A DNA stretch of 64,000 bases from JBBIOU01 sp037443205. Lineage in GTDB: Bacteria; Bacteroidota; Bacteroidia; Flavobacteriales_D; UBA2798. Below are positions 1 through 8,707 of this stretch, one piece after another. The translations under genes and the position numbers were made by a program. The stretch spans positions 44,585-108,584 of the forward strand of contig JBBIOU010000007.1 in assembly GCA_037443205.1 (NCBI GenBank). The letters run 5' to 3'. The notes beneath the pieces are model-generated. The model was not told the DNA's origin and did not search any database. It was given only the letters and a program-made list of their open reading frames with translations. Numbering within the stretch: the first letter of the stretch is position 1; each line of letters starts with the position of its first letter.

Positions 1-168
1 TTTTTCGCCTTCGGCAGTAGTTATTTTTACTTGGCCTTTTTGCAAAGTTGCAATCAGAGGAGCATGGTTGTTAAGCACGCCCAATTTACCATCGCTTCCA
101 GGAAGAAGTAATGCCGTAGCTTCGCCTTTAAACAGGTTTTTATCGGGGCTTAATATTTCTACTTGCAT
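1..168 (-). CDS. atpC: ATP synthase F1 epsilon subunit, 5' part only
   Basis: The reverse strand from an ATG at 166-168 reads MQVEILSPDKNLFKGEATAL and continues in frame to the window edge, so about 56 N-terminal residues are present. This matches the beta-sandwich N-terminus of the F1 epsilon subunit, the central-stalk subunit that couples c-ring rotation to the catalytic head and can inhibit ATP hydrolysis. It follows atpD by 11 bases on the same strand, the usual atpD-atpC order, so both are probably cotranscribed. The C-terminal helical domain lies outside the window. Confidence 0.9.
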   Translation of the reverse strand, partial: MQVEILSPDKNLFKGEATALLLPGSDGKLGVLNNHAPLIATLQKGQVKITTAEGEK

Positions 169-179
169 AAAATAGTTTA

Positions 180-1697
180 TTATTTTGCTTCTGCCATCAT
201 TTTTTTACCTTTTTCGATGGCTTCTTCTATCGTTCCTACCAGATTAAATGCTGCTTCGGGGTATTCGTCCACTTCACCGTTAATAATCATGTTAAAGCCT
301 TTGATAGTTTGGTCAATAGGAACCATAACACCTTTTAATCCGGTAAATTGTTCTGCTACGTGGAAAGGCTGCGATAAGAAACGTTGTACACGTCTGGCGC
401 GATGTACAACTTTTTTATCTTCCTCCGAGAGTTCATCCATACCCAATATAGCGATGATGTCTTGTAACTCCTTATAGCGTTGTAAAATCTCTTTTACTCG
501 CTGAGCACATTCATAATGTTCTGTACCCACAATTTCGGGAGTTAAAATACGGGAGGTAGAATCTAGGGGATCAACCGCAGGGTAAATACCCAACTCTGCA
601 ATTTTACGACTCAATACGGTTGTAGCGTCAAGGTGAGCAAATGTTGTTGCCGGTGCGGGGTCGGTTAAGTCATCGGCAGGTACATATACAGCCTGCACCG
701 AAGTAATTGAGCCGCGTTTGGTAGAAGTAATGCGCTCTTGCATAGCTCCCATTTCGGTAGCTAAGGTGGGTTGATAACCTACGGCAGAAGGCATACGGCC
801 TAAAAGCGCTGATACCTCAGAACCGGCTTGTGTAAAGCGAAAGATGTTATCAATAAAAAATAAGATGTCGCGTCCGGCACCGCTTTTGTCATCACCTCCA
901 TCGCGAAAATATTCTGCCATGGTTAATCCTGAAAGGGCAACGCGGGCACGTGCTCCGGGAGGCTCGTTCATCTGCCCGAACACAAAAGTTGCTTTTGATT
1001 CTTTAAGTTTTTCTTCATCTACCCCGCTCAAATCCCAACCGCCATGATGCAAAGAGTCCATAAATTTATCGCCATATTTAACGATACCGGCCTCTATCAT
1101 CTCTCGTAATAGGTCGTTTCCTTCACGGGTGCGCTCGCCCACTCCGGCAAATACCGAATATCCGTCATATCCCTTGGCAATATTGTTAATCAATTCCTGT
1201 ATCAATACTGTTTTTCCAACACCTGCACCGCCAAATAATCCAATCTTACCTCCTTTGGCATAAGGCTCAATAAGGTCTATTACTTTGATGCCGGTATATA
1301 ATACTTCGGTAGAAGTTGACAAATCTTCAAATTTGGGCGCATTACGGTGAATGGAATAGCCTCCCGATTTATCTACTTGCTTGATGCCGTCTATTGCATC
1401 TCCTACCACATTAAACAAACGGCCTTTTATACCCTCGCCTACCGGCATTGTAATGGGCTGCCCCATTGCTTTAACTGTCATGCCTCTTCGAAATCCATCC
1501 GTAGAATCCATGGCTATGGCACGAACCGTGTCTTCACCAATGTGTTGCTGCACTTCTAATACCACTATCTGCCCGTTGTCTTTGGTTATTTCTAAGGCAT
1601 CCAAAATATTAGGAAGCTTTACACCTCCGTCAAAACTAATATCTACCACAGGACCAATGACCTGTGTTATTTTGCCTGTTGCTGTTGAATGCGACAT
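180..1697 (-). CDS. atpD: ATP synthase F1 beta subunit
   Basis: Catalytic subunit of the F1 head, making ATP from ADP and phosphate at the cytoplasmic face of the membrane. The 505-residue product has the P-loop GGAGVGKTVLIQEL near residue 158, the Walker B region RDILFFIDNIFRFTQ, and the family segment GSEVSALLGRMPSAVGYQPT. The length is at the long end for AtpD, as is usual in Bacteroidota. The start at 1697 gives the normal N-terminus (MSHSTATGKITQVIGPVVDI). atpC follows 11 bases downstream. The other ATP synthase genes are not next to it: upstream is an intergenic region and then the divergent nrdB, so atpDC appears to be a separate unit. Confidence 0.98.
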   Translation of the reverse strand: MSHSTATGKITQVIGPVVDISFDGGVKLPNILDALEITKDNGQIVVLEVQQHIGEDTVRAIAMDSTDGFRRGMTVKAMGQPITMPVGEGIKGRLFNVVGDAIDGIKQVDKSGGYSIHRNAPKFEDLSTSTEVLYTGIKVIDLIEPYAKGGKIGLFGGAGVGKTVLIQELINNIAKGYDGYSVFAGVGERTREGNDLLREMIEAGIVKYGDKFMDSLHHGGWDLSGVDEEKLKESKATFVFGQMNEPPGARARVALSGLTMAEYFRDGGDDKSGAGRDILFFIDNIFRFTQAGSEVSALLGRMPSAVGYQPTLATEMGAMQERITSTKRGSITSVQAVYVPADDLTDPAPATTFAHLDATTVLSRKIAELGIYPAVDPLDSTSRILTPEIVGTEHYECAQRVKEILQRYKELQDIIAILGMDELSEEDKKVVHRARRVQRFLSQPFHVAEQFTGLKGVMVPIDQTIKGFNMIINGEVDEYPEAAFNLVGTIEEAIEKGKKMMAEAK

Positions 1698-2345
1698 TTG
1701 ATAAATATTTTAATGATTCGTATTTTATTTTTCGGGCGCAAAGGTATTATTATTCACTATATATCCACACTATTTGACAGAAATTATTAGATGATTTCCT
1801 TCAGAAATACCCTCAAACCCTTGATATATAAGACCGAATACCTAAACCGGGGCTATAAAATAAAAAGAAGCGGCAAACCCGCAATATTTTTTTTAAGTAT
1901 TTTTTTCAAGATATATTTTGTTGATATGTGTGAACAGTTAGTACAAAAATGTTGGCAATTTTTTCATGAAATTTATCCTCACCGATAGATAAAACAGTTC
2001 TTTGAAAAAACCACAAAAGCTAAAAACATGCATAACAGGCTTTTATAAAGATTAACATTTACTTTTTCCCGATAAATAAGTAAAAAAGCCACATCAAATC
2101 TTTGTTTCCTTAGTGCATCAAGGCTTTTGTTAAAGGTTAAAAACTCGTGTTGAAAACTAGATTGCTTTGTGAAGAAAAACCCGAGGCAGGACGAAAGTAT
2201 TTTTTCAATTTTTGTCCTCCCGAAACAAATCAAAATAAACAAAATTGAAATTACAACACAACAGGCAATAATACTGTTAAGGAATTGTTGCCTTTAAAAT
2301 AAAAAAAAGAAAAGAATTGTAGAACCAATTAAAAGAATTGAACAA
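1698..2345. other. Long A/T-rich intergenic region between divergent atpD and nrdB
   Basis: About 650 bases lie between the two divergent starts. The short open frames here (1791-1988 plus, 1979-2242 minus) have no recognisable content and look accidental. What can be seen are inverted repeats in the nrdB leader: GAGGcAGGAC near 2172-2181 against GTCCTCC near 2213-2219, and two mutually exclusive stems just upstream of nrdB. In the latter, AACAG (2260-2264) can pair with CTGTT (2274-2278), or AGGCAA (2263-2268) with TTGCCT (2288-2293). Such overlap is compatible with a regulated leader, but no known riboswitch class is recognised. Confidence 0.4.
1739..1746 (-). promoter_or_regulatory. Candidate -7 element for atpD-atpC
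   Basis: CAAAGGTA on the plus strand is TACCTTTG on the minus strand, a match to the Bacteroidota -7 consensus TAnnTTTG. It would start transcription roughly 35-40 bases before the atpD ATG. I found no clear TTG -33 partner at the usual spacing, so this is a motif match only. Confidence 0.45.
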
Positions 2346-3320
2346 ATGGAAAATTTTGAGCCCATTTTAAAAGAAAACAAAGACCGTTTTGTAATGTTCC
2401 CCATACAACACAGCGATATTTGGGAATTTTATAAAAAGGCCGAAGCCAGTTTTTGGACGGCTGAAGAAATAGATTTAGGAGCCGACCTGTGGGACTGGGA
2501 AAATAAACTTAACGATGACGAACGACACTTTATTAAGCATGTACTGGCCTTTTTTGCTGCCAGCGATGGAATCGTAAATGAAAACCTGGCCGAAAACATG
2601 TTGCGCGAAGTACAATATCCCGAAGCACGCAGTTTTTACGGTTTTCAAATTATGATGGAAAACATCCACTCTGAAACCTATTCACTACTGATAGATACTT
2701 ATATTAAAGACCCGGTAGAAAAAGATCGTTTGTTCCATGCCATAGACACGCTAAGTTGTGTAAAGAAAAAAGCCGATTGGGCACTTAACTGGATTACCAA
2801 AGGCTCATTTGCCGAGCGCCTGATTGCTTTTGCTGCAGTTGAAGGAATATTTTTCAGCGGTAGTTTTTGCTCCATCTTTTGGTTGAAAAAACGCGGTTTA
2901 ATGCCAGGCTTATCTTTTTCTAATGAACTGATTAGCCGTGACGAAGGATTGCACTGCGATTTTGCTTGCTTGCTGTACAACCGCCATGTGGTAAATAAAT
3001 TGCCCAAAGAAACCATACAAAAAATAATTGCAGATGCCGTAGAAATTGAAAAAGAATTTGTAACAGATGCCCTCCCGGTAAAACTTATAGGCATGAACGC
3101 TGATTTGATGAGCCAATACATTGAATTTGTTGCCGACAGATTACTGGTAGAATTGGGTAATCCTAAAATTTATAACGTAAGCAACCCGTTTGATTTTATG
3201 GATATGATAAACCTGCAAGGTAAAACCAATTTCTTTGAAAAAAGAGTGGGCGAATATCAAAAAGCTGGCGTATTAGCCAATAAAGAAGCCAATAAATTTA
3301 CGTTGGATGAAGATTTTTAA
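2346..3320 (+). CDS. nrdB: Class Ia ribonucleotide reductase, beta subunit
   Basis: Small, di-iron tyrosyl-radical subunit of aerobic ribonucleotide reductase, which makes deoxynucleotides for DNA synthesis. The 324-residue product has the iron-ligand regions LWDWENKLNDDERHFIKHVL and MENIHSETYS, and the segment EARSFYGFQ. In eukaryote-type R2 proteins that last segment carries the radical tyrosine. Later ligands sit in AAVEGIFFSG and SRDEGLHCDFA. The length is normal for the eukaryote-like R2 subgroup found in Bacteroidota. nrdA starts 58 bases after its stop on the same strand, so the two form one unit. The long leader upstream holds overlapping inverted repeats that may matter for control. 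Confidence 0.97.
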   Translation: MENFEPILKENKDRFVMFPIQHSDIWEFYKKAEASFWTAEEIDLGADLWDWENKLNDDERHFIKHVLAFFAASDGIVNENLAENMLREVQYPEARSFYGFQIMMENIHSETYSLLIDTYIKDPVEKDRLFHAIDTLSCVKKKADWALNWITKGSFAERLIAFAAVEGIFFSGSFCSIFWLKKRGLMPGLSFSNELISRDEGLHCDFACLLYNRHVVNKLPKETIQKIIADAVEIEKEFVTDALPVKLIGMNADLMSQYIEFVADRLLVELGNPKIYNVSNPFDFMDMINLQGKTNFFEKRVGEYQKAGVLANKEANKFTLDEDF

Positions 3321-3378
3321 AAATTAAAAACCACAACCCAAAACAAACACAATTACAAACCTCAAAACCGGTTAAAGC

Positions 3379-5784
3379 ATGTATGTAATTAAACGAGACG
3401 GAAGAAAAGAAGCAGTAAAATTTGATAAAATTACTGCCCGTATTAAAAAACTTTGTTACGGACTAAGCCCGATTGTTGACCCTGTAGTAGTAGCCATGAA
3501 AGTGGTAGAAGGAATTTACGATGGCGTTACCACATCGGAACTGGATAACTTAGCCGCTGAAGTTGCCGCTACCAATGTTATTAAACACCCCGACTATGCC
3601 CTGCTTGCCTCGCGTATAGCAGTATCGAACCTGCACAAAAACACCAAAAAATCGTTTGCGAAAACGATGGCCGATTTGTATAACTACACCGACAGTAAAA
3701 ATGGTGAAAGAGCCTCGTTGCTGGCCGATGATGTGTATGAAATTATACAAAAAAATGCCGAAACATTAGACTCGGCCATTATCTACGACCGCGATTTTCG
3801 CTTTGATTATTTCGGGTTTAAAACCCTGGAGCGTTCATATTTACTGAAATTAAACGGCAAAGTAACCGAACGCCCGCAACATATGTTTATGCGCGTTGCC
3901 ATAGGCATCCATAAAGAAGATATTGATGCCGCCATAGAAACGTATAATCTGATGAGCGAAGGATGGTTTACACATGCCACCCCTACTCTGTTTAATGCCG
4001 GCACCCCTAAACCTCAAATGTCATCGTGCTTTTTACTTACTATGAAAAAAGACAGCATTTCAGGTATTTACGATACGCTTTCACAATGCGCTAAAATTTC
4101 GCAATCGGCCGGAGGTATTGGTTTAAGCATACACGATATCCGTGCTACCGGCTCTTACATCAAAGGCACTAACGGAACCTCGAACGGTATTGTGCCTATG
4201 CTGCGTGTATTTAACGACACTGCCCGCTACGTAGATCAGGGTGGAGGAAAAAGAAAAGGCTCATTTGCCATATACCTCGAACCCTGGCATGCCGATATAT
4301 TCGATTTTCTTGACCTGAAAAAAAATCACGGAAAAGAAGAACAACGGGCACGCGACCTTTTCTACGCTTTATGGATTCCCGATTTATTTATGAAACGCGT
4401 AGAAGAAAATGACGAATGGACATTAATGTGCCCTAACGAATGTCCCGGCCTGGCCGACACCTACGGTAAAGCCTTTGAAACCCTTTATACCCAATACGAA
4501 AAAGAAGGTAAAGGACGCAAAACCATTAAAGCACAAGAACTGTGGTTTAAAATTCTGGAATCGCAAATAGAAACAGGAAATCCGTATATCCTTTATAAAG
4601 ACGCTGCCAACGAAAAGAGCAACCAAAAAAATTTAGGTACGATCAAATCATCCAACCTCTGCACAGAAATTATAGAATATACTTCCCCCGATGAGGTTGC
4701 CGTATGTAATCTGGCATCTATTGCACTGCCTAAATTTGTAAAAGATGGTGAATTCGACCACCAAAAACTTTTTGAAGTTACCTACCATGTTACCAAAAAC
4801 CTTAATAAGATAATAGATTATAACTATTATCCGGTTCCCGAAGCACGCAGAAGCAATATGCGCCATCGCCCCATTGGTATAGGTGTGCAAGGTTTGGCCG
4901 ATGCCTTTATATTAATGCGCTACCCTTTTGACAGCCCAGAAGCCAAAAAACTAAACCGCGATATTTTTGAAACAATTTACTACGCTGCCTTAACCTCTTC
5001 TAAAGACCTCTCAAAAGAATTCGGGCCTTACGAAACCTACGAAGGTTCGCCTATTTCGCAAGGTATTTTTCAGTTTGATATGTGGAGTGAAAAACCCAGC
5101 GACAGGTGGGAATGGGAAGTACTGCGTGAAGAAATTAAAAAATATGGCGTACGCAACTCCCTCTTATTGGCGCCTATGCCAACCGCATCTACGGCCCAAA
5201 TATTAGGCAACAACGAATGTTTTGAACCCTACACCAGCAACATCTACACCAGACGTGTGCTATCAGGCGAATTTATCATTGTAAACAAACACCTGATGCG
5301 CGACCTTGTAAAACTAGGCTTATGGAATGAAAACATACGCTCAAAAATTATTGCCGCCAACGGCTCGGTACAACACATAAATGAAATACCCGATAACCTG
5401 AAAGCGCTTTATAAAACCGCCTGGGAAATAAGCCAAAAAGTAATTATAGATATGGCCGCAGACAGAGGTGCATTTATTTGTCAAAGCCAAAGTCTGAATA
5501 TATTTATGGAAAATGCCAACATTGGTAAGCTAACCTCAATGCATTTTTATGGCTGGAAAAAAGGACTTAAAACAGGCATGTATTACCTGCGCACCAAAGC
5601 CGCAACAGACCCTATTAAATTTACACTTGAAAAACAATCAAAACAAGAAGTACTGCCTCTAAAAGAACAAATTGATGAAAAACGCGCTGCCGAAATGGGT
5701 AACCTGAGCGAAAAAGAAAAACAAATGGCTGCTATAGCCTGCTCGCTGGATAACCCCGATAACTGCGAAATGTGCAGCGGCTAA
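3379..5784 (+). CDS. nrdA: Class Ia ribonucleotide reductase, alpha subunit
   Basis: Large catalytic subunit, reducing ribonucleoside diphosphates to deoxyribonucleotides with the NrdB radical. The 801-residue product opens with an ATP-cone allosteric domain (about residues 1-90, MYVIKRDGRKEAVKFDKITA). The catalytic barrel follows, with the active-site cysteine regions MSSCFLLTM, SSNLCTEIIEYTS and NNECFEPYTSNIY. The C-terminal tail ends in CEMCSG, the shuttle cysteine pair re-reduced by thioredoxin or glutaredoxin. All key cysteines are present and the length is complete. It forms an operon with nrdB and is closed by a strong hairpin terminator at 5819-5852. Confidence 0.97.
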   Translation: MYVIKRDGRKEAVKFDKITARIKKLCYGLSPIVDPVVVAMKVVEGIYDGVTTSELDNLAAEVAATNVIKHPDYALLASRIAVSNLHKNTKKSFAKTMADLYNYTDSKNGERASLLADDVYEIIQKNAETLDSAIIYDRDFRFDYFGFKTLERSYLLKLNGKVTERPQHMFMRVAIGIHKEDIDAAIETYNLMSEGWFTHATPTLFNAGTPKPQMSSCFLLTMKKDSISGIYDTLSQCAKISQSAGGIGLSIHDIRATGSYIKGTNGTSNGIVPMLRVFNDTARYVDQGGGKRKGSFAIYLEPWHADIFDFLDLKKNHGKEEQRARDLFYALWIPDLFMKRVEENDEWTLMCPNECPGLADTYGKAFETLYTQYEKEGKGRKTIKAQELWFKILESQIETGNPYILYKDAANEKSNQKNLGTIKSSNLCTEIIEYTSPDEVAVCNLASIALPKFVKDGEFDHQKLFEVTYHVTKNLNKIIDYNYYPVPEARRSNMRHRPIGIGVQGLADAFILMRYPFDSPEAKKLNRDIFETIYYAALTSSKDLSKEFGPYETYEGSPISQGIFQFDMWSEKPSDRWEWEVLREEIKKYGVRNSLLLAPMPTASTAQILGNNECFEPYTSNIYTRRVLSGEFIIVNKHLMRDLVKLGLWNENIRSKIIAANGSVQHINEIPDNLKALYKTAWEISQKVIIDMAADRGAFICQSQSLNIFMENANIGKLTSMHFYGWKKGLKTGMYYLRTKAATDPIKFTLEKQSKQEVLPLKEQIDEKRAAEMGNLSEKEKQMAAIACSLDNPDNCEMCSG

Positions 5785-5818
5785 AAAAGCTTATACACAA
5801 CAACCTCCAACCTCCCGC

Positions 5819-5852
5819 AAAACCCCGCATAATTTAATAATGCGGGGTTTTG
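5819..5852 (+). terminator. Rho-independent terminator of nrdBA
   Basis: The arms AAAACCCCGCA and TGCGGGGTTTT form a long perfect stem around an A/T-rich loop, 35 bases after the nrdA stop. The short T run lies in the distal arm. Confidence 0.85.
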
Positions 5853-5893
5853 TGTATGTATACTCACTAATTATCCGGATTATCTACAATTAT

Positions 5894-5952
5894 CCCAAAA
5901 AATCATTAGACTGTTTCTCCGGCAAGCCGGGTATCTAAGGTTTTGTAAACCC
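5894..5952 (+). repeat. Repeat family B, copy 1 (about 59 bp)
   Basis: This stretch begins CCCAAAAAATCATTAGA, contains the hairpin CCGGCaaGCCGG and ends TCTAAGGTTTTGTAAACCC. A clearly related sequence lies in reverse orientation at 48314-48373. Substitutions in the hairpin arms of the two copies preserve base pairing. The function is unknown. Confidence 0.7.
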
Positions 5953-5987
5953 AAATGCCGCTCACTTAGATATGCGCTTGTATTAGT

Positions 5988-6035
5988 CTGCGAAAAATTC
6001 GGTGGCTGTTGAAAATTTTGGGTTTAATAAATAAA
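5988..6035 (+). repeat. Repeat family D, copy 1
   Basis: A block centred on CGAAAAATTCGGTGGCTG, followed by an A/T-rich tail with TTTTGGGTTTAAT. Related blocks occur at 16011-16056 (plus) and 48032-48081 (minus). Here it lies 35 bases after repeat B, between the convergent nrdA and rpmH genes. At 48 kb the same two families occur together again. Confidence 0.6.
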
Positions 6036-6072
6036 AAACCCATTCTCCATGGGGGGGAATGGGTTAAAAAAT
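6033..6072 (-). terminator. Terminator of rpmH
   Basis: Arms AACCCATTC (6037-6045) and GAATGGGTT (6057-6065) enclose a G-rich loop. An A run on the plus strand gives the U tract for minus-strand transcripts leaving rpmH. Because nrdA converges on it, the hairpin may work in both directions. Confidence 0.75.
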
Positions 6073-6086
6073 TATTTTTAATATAA

Positions 6087-6245
6087 TTATCTTTTGTGAC
6101 GTTTTTCAGATGAAACAGTTAATTTTTTACGACCCCTTTTTCTGCGGGCAGCTAATACTCTACGACCATTTTTAGTTGACATTCTTTCACGAAAGCCGTG
6201 CTTATTTCTTCTTTTTCTAAGCGATGGTTGAAATGTTCTTTTCAT
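6087..6245 (-). CDS. rpmH: 50S ribosomal protein bL34
   Basis: A very short, very basic reading frame encodes 52 residues starting MKRTFQPSLRKRRNKHGFRE, the near-invariant bL34 sequence. It continues through MSTKNGRRVLAARRKRGRKK to a lysine/arginine-rich end. bL34 is a small protein of the large ribosomal subunit buried in 23S rRNA. It starts at the ATG at 6243-6245 and stops with TAA at 6087-6089. A hairpin terminator follows, and a -33/-7 promoter pair lies about 45 bases upstream. Unlike in many bacteria, rnpA and dnaA are not adjacent. Confidence 0.97.
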   Translation of the reverse strand: MKRTFQPSLRKRRNKHGFRERMSTKNGRRVLAARRKRGRKKLTVSSEKRHKR

Positions 6246-6288
6246 ATTAAATTATTTATACTATCTAACCTTTGCGTTAAGCGGGCTG

Positions 6289-6317
6289 CAAAAATACTAT
6301 TTTTTATTATTCTGCAA
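6289..6317 (-). promoter_or_regulatory. Promoter of rpmH (Bacteroidota type)
   Basis: On the minus strand, TTG (6315-6317), an 18-base spacer and TATTTTTG (6289-6296) match the Bacteroidota pattern TTG-N17-23-TAnnTTTG. The predicted start lies about 40 bases before the rpmH ATG. Confidence 0.65.
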
Positions 6318-6380
6318 GCATTACTAAGAATAAATGTGCGTAATAAATTTTAATTTTTTGAATATCAGTAGCTTATATAT

Positions 6381-7568
6381 TTAATTTTTAATAGCTTCTA
6401 CCCCCGGAAGCGTGCCGCTTTCTATATACTCTAACAATGCACCTCCTCCGGTTGATACATAGCTAACTTTGTCTGCCAGTTTGTATTTGTTTATGGCCGC
6501 TACCGAGTCTCCACCGCCAATCAAACTGTATGCACCGTTTTGTGTGGCTGCTGCCACTGCCTCGGCTATGGCTTTAGTACCTCGCTCAAAATTACTCATT
6601 TCAAATACCCCCATTGGTCCATTCCATAAAATGGTTTTAGATTGCATTATAACCTGCGAGTATTGCTGTATAGTTTTATCGCCTATATCAAGCCCCATAT
6701 AATCCGGAGCAATATTTTTAATATCAAACACTTGTTTATGGGCATTGTTATCAAACTTATCTGCCGCCAGGGTGTCCTGAGGTAAATAAATATTTACCCC
6801 TTTAGATTGGGCTATATCCAAAATGTGCAAGGCGTTTTGTAATCTGTCTTCTTCTACCAACGAATTACCAATATTGCCACCCATCGCTTTCACAAAAGTA
6901 AACGCCATGCCTCCGCCAATAATAATATTATCAGCTTTATTGATAAGTTGTTCTAAAATAAGTATCTTATCCGAAACCTTGGCGCCTCCCATAATGGCTG
7001 TAAACGGCTTTTCGGAATTATTCAGTACTTTATCTATGCTGGTAAGCTCGCTGTTCATTAAAAAGCCGAAACATTTTTTACCCGGAAAAAATTTTGCAAT
7101 CACTGCGGTTGAGGCGTGCGCACGGTGTGCCGTGCCAAAAGCATCATTTACATAGAAATCGCCTAAGGCTGCCAGCTTGCTTGCAAAATTTTCATCTCCT
7201 TTTTCTTCTTCTCTGTAAAAGCGCAGGTTTTCCAGCAATAGTATTTGTCCTTCATGCAAGGTCGCGGCTTGTTCTTTGGCTTCCCTGCTAATGCAATCAT
7301 TGGCAAATAATACTGTTTTTCCAACTAAAGCCGACAAGCACGATAAAATATGTTTAAGCGAATATTTTTCTTCCGGTCCGTTTTTAGGCCTTCCTAAATG
7401 ACTCATTAATATAACCGAGCCACCTTCATCGGTAATTTTTTTTATACTAGGCATGGCTGCCCGAATACGGGTGTCATCAGCAACCTCATAATGGTCATTT
7501 AATGGCACGTTGAAATCAACACGCATCAAAACTTTTTTGCCTTTAAAATGAAAATTATTTAATGTCAT
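6381..7568 (-). CDS. pgk: Phosphoglycerate kinase
   Basis: Cytoplasmic glycolytic and gluconeogenic enzyme transferring a phosphate between 1,3-bisphosphoglycerate and ADP. The 395-residue product shows the N-terminal substrate-domain motif KKVLMRVDFNVPL, the conserved GTAHRAHAST, and the nucleotide-domain motifs AIMGGAKVSDKI and SLIGGGDSVAAI. The length is normal for a bacterial Pgk and the start gives the usual N-terminus. It stands alone here, between rpmH and the DUF3078 gene on the same strand. A -7 element lies about 30 bases upstream. Confidence 0.97.
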   Translation of the reverse strand: MTLNNFHFKGKKVLMRVDFNVPLNDHYEVADDTRIRAAMPSIKKITDEGGSVILMSHLGRPKNGPEEKYSLKHILSCLSALVGKTVLFANDCISREAKEQAATLHEGQILLLENLRFYREEEKGDENFASKLAALGDFYVNDAFGTAHRAHASTAVIAKFFPGKKCFGFLMNSELTSIDKVLNNSEKPFTAIMGGAKVSDKILILEQLINKADNIIIGGGMAFTFVKAMGGNIGNSLVEEDRLQNALHILDIAQSKGVNIYLPQDTLAADKFDNNAHKQVFDIKNIAPDYMGLDIGDKTIQQYSQVIMQSKTILWNGPMGVFEMSNFERGTKAIAEAVAAATQNGAYSLIGGGDSVAAINKYKLADKVSYVSTGGGALLEYIESGTLPGVEAIKN

Positions 7569-7594
7569 TTCAGGTAATTAATTTTTTTCTGTGG

Positions 7595-7602
7595 CAAAAA
7601 TA
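7595..7602 (-). promoter_or_regulatory. Candidate -7 element for pgk
   Basis: CAAAAATA on the plus strand is TATTTTTG on the minus strand (TAnnTTTG), 26 bases before the pgk ATG. This is a motif match without an obvious -33 partner. Confidence 0.45.
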
Positions 7603-7632
7603 TTACCTATTATAAATCGTAAAAGGCAATGT

Positions 7633-8613
7633 TTAAAACTTATAAGAAAATCCCAACGCAAATATTTGTCTGAATTGAGTGCGCGGACCAAAAATATCGG
7701 GTGTTTTATCACCATTGGTATCAACGCCTATCATTATATCGTGGTCATAAATTAATAAAGTGGCAAAATTTAATATAATGTACTTACCTACTTTAACAAG
7801 TAAATTTGTTTCCCAGTTTACATCTAAATTTTGCGGATTGTTTAAGTAATTTGAAAACAAATCAAGTCTGGTTTGAAAAGTGGCGTTTTTACCGAAATCT
7901 GATTTACCTAAGTCGGTTTTAAAAATCATTCTGAAGTACCCTCCAAACTCATAGCGAATTTTTTTACCGGGGGTAATAATATTTCCCAAATCATCTTTAA
8001 CGGCAGCTTCCACACCAAAAGCACCGGCATTGGCAAGAGTTGTATTATTAACAAAAGTTATTTTTCCGGTAAGTGGCGATAAAAATGCAGTAAATTTTTG
8101 ATTAGGTTTATAATCCATCCCTAAAGCTATGGTTAAATATCCGGGTGCCAAAAGGTCAGAAATAACTACCGAATCGTTTGGTAAATTAAAACCGGGAGCA
8201 AATTGCGTTCTGAAATTAAGTAACCCTGCATAATAGAAATTTTTAAATGCTTTGCGGCCATACTTGGAGTTAAACTCAAACCTGTCGTCATTTTTTCTAA
8301 ATTCATCCGTGCCTTGTTTTACCACACCAAATGCAATATCGAGTGTATTATCAAAGGTAGAATTACCTTTTTTATAGTTGGCGAAAAGATTTAATGTGTT
8401 AAGTATCGAAATAGTATTTTGACCACCGGCTGCCCAATTGCTTAGTGTAACCTGACTAAATCCTATATTACCTGCTCCGCCTTTTTTCCAACCCTCGATA
8501 GTATCTTTTTTTACTACTTCTTTTAAATTTTCTGTAGTTTTCTTAAGCTCCTCTTCCTGACCATAGGTAATTACCGGAACAACAATTATCAAATACAATA
8601 AAAAGTGTTTCAT
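7633..8613 (-). CDS. DUF3078 family exported protein, probably outer membrane
   Basis: A 326-residue protein with a cleavable signal peptide (MKHFLLYLIIVVPVITYGQ). The DUF3078 signature follows: a tryptophan-rich stretch (WKKGGAGNIGFSQVTLSNWAAGG), then alternating hydrophobic and polar segments to a terminal phenylalanine (ALGFSYKF). That ending and pattern fit a beta-barrel inserted by the BAM complex. DUF3078 proteins are common in Bacteroidota and I know of no defined function. The gene lies 64 bases upstream of pgk on the same strand. The region before it holds copy 1 of the 134-bp mobile element, and a TAnnTTTG match lies beyond that element, so the insertion may have lengthened the 5' leader. 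Confidence 0.85.
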   Translation of the reverse strand: MKHFLLYLIIVVPVITYGQEEELKKTTENLKEVVKKDTIEGWKKGGAGNIGFSQVTLSNWAAGGQNTISILNTLNLFANYKKGNSTFDNTLDIAFGVVKQGTDEFRKNDDRFEFNSKYGRKAFKNFYYAGLLNFRTQFAPGFNLPNDSVVISDLLAPGYLTIALGMDYKPNQKFTAFLSPLTGKITFVNNTTLANAGAFGVEAAVKDDLGNIITPGKKIRYEFGGYFRMIFKTDLGKSDFGKNATFQTRLDLFSNYLNNPQNLDVNWETNLLVKVGKYIILNFATLLIYDHDIMIGVDTNGDKTPDIFGPRTQFRQIFALGFSYKF

Positions 8614-8707
8614 AGAAAAATTTTTAATTAGGCGCTAAATAACAAAAAAACCATGTAGGTTATAATATCCGGTAATTTTTATACAATAATTTCAGATATA
8701 GTTTTAT

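Noticed and set aside
1753..1770. NrdR box upstream of the ribonucleotide reductase genes
   Set aside because: CACTATATATCCAC shares only half of the palindromic consensus, no second box at helical spacing was found, and it lies nearer to atpD than to nrdB.
1979..2242. Open frame of 87 residues on the minus strand
   Set aside because: Composition is cysteine/phenylalanine-rich without any domain or signal logic, and it overlaps the nrdB leader inverted repeats.
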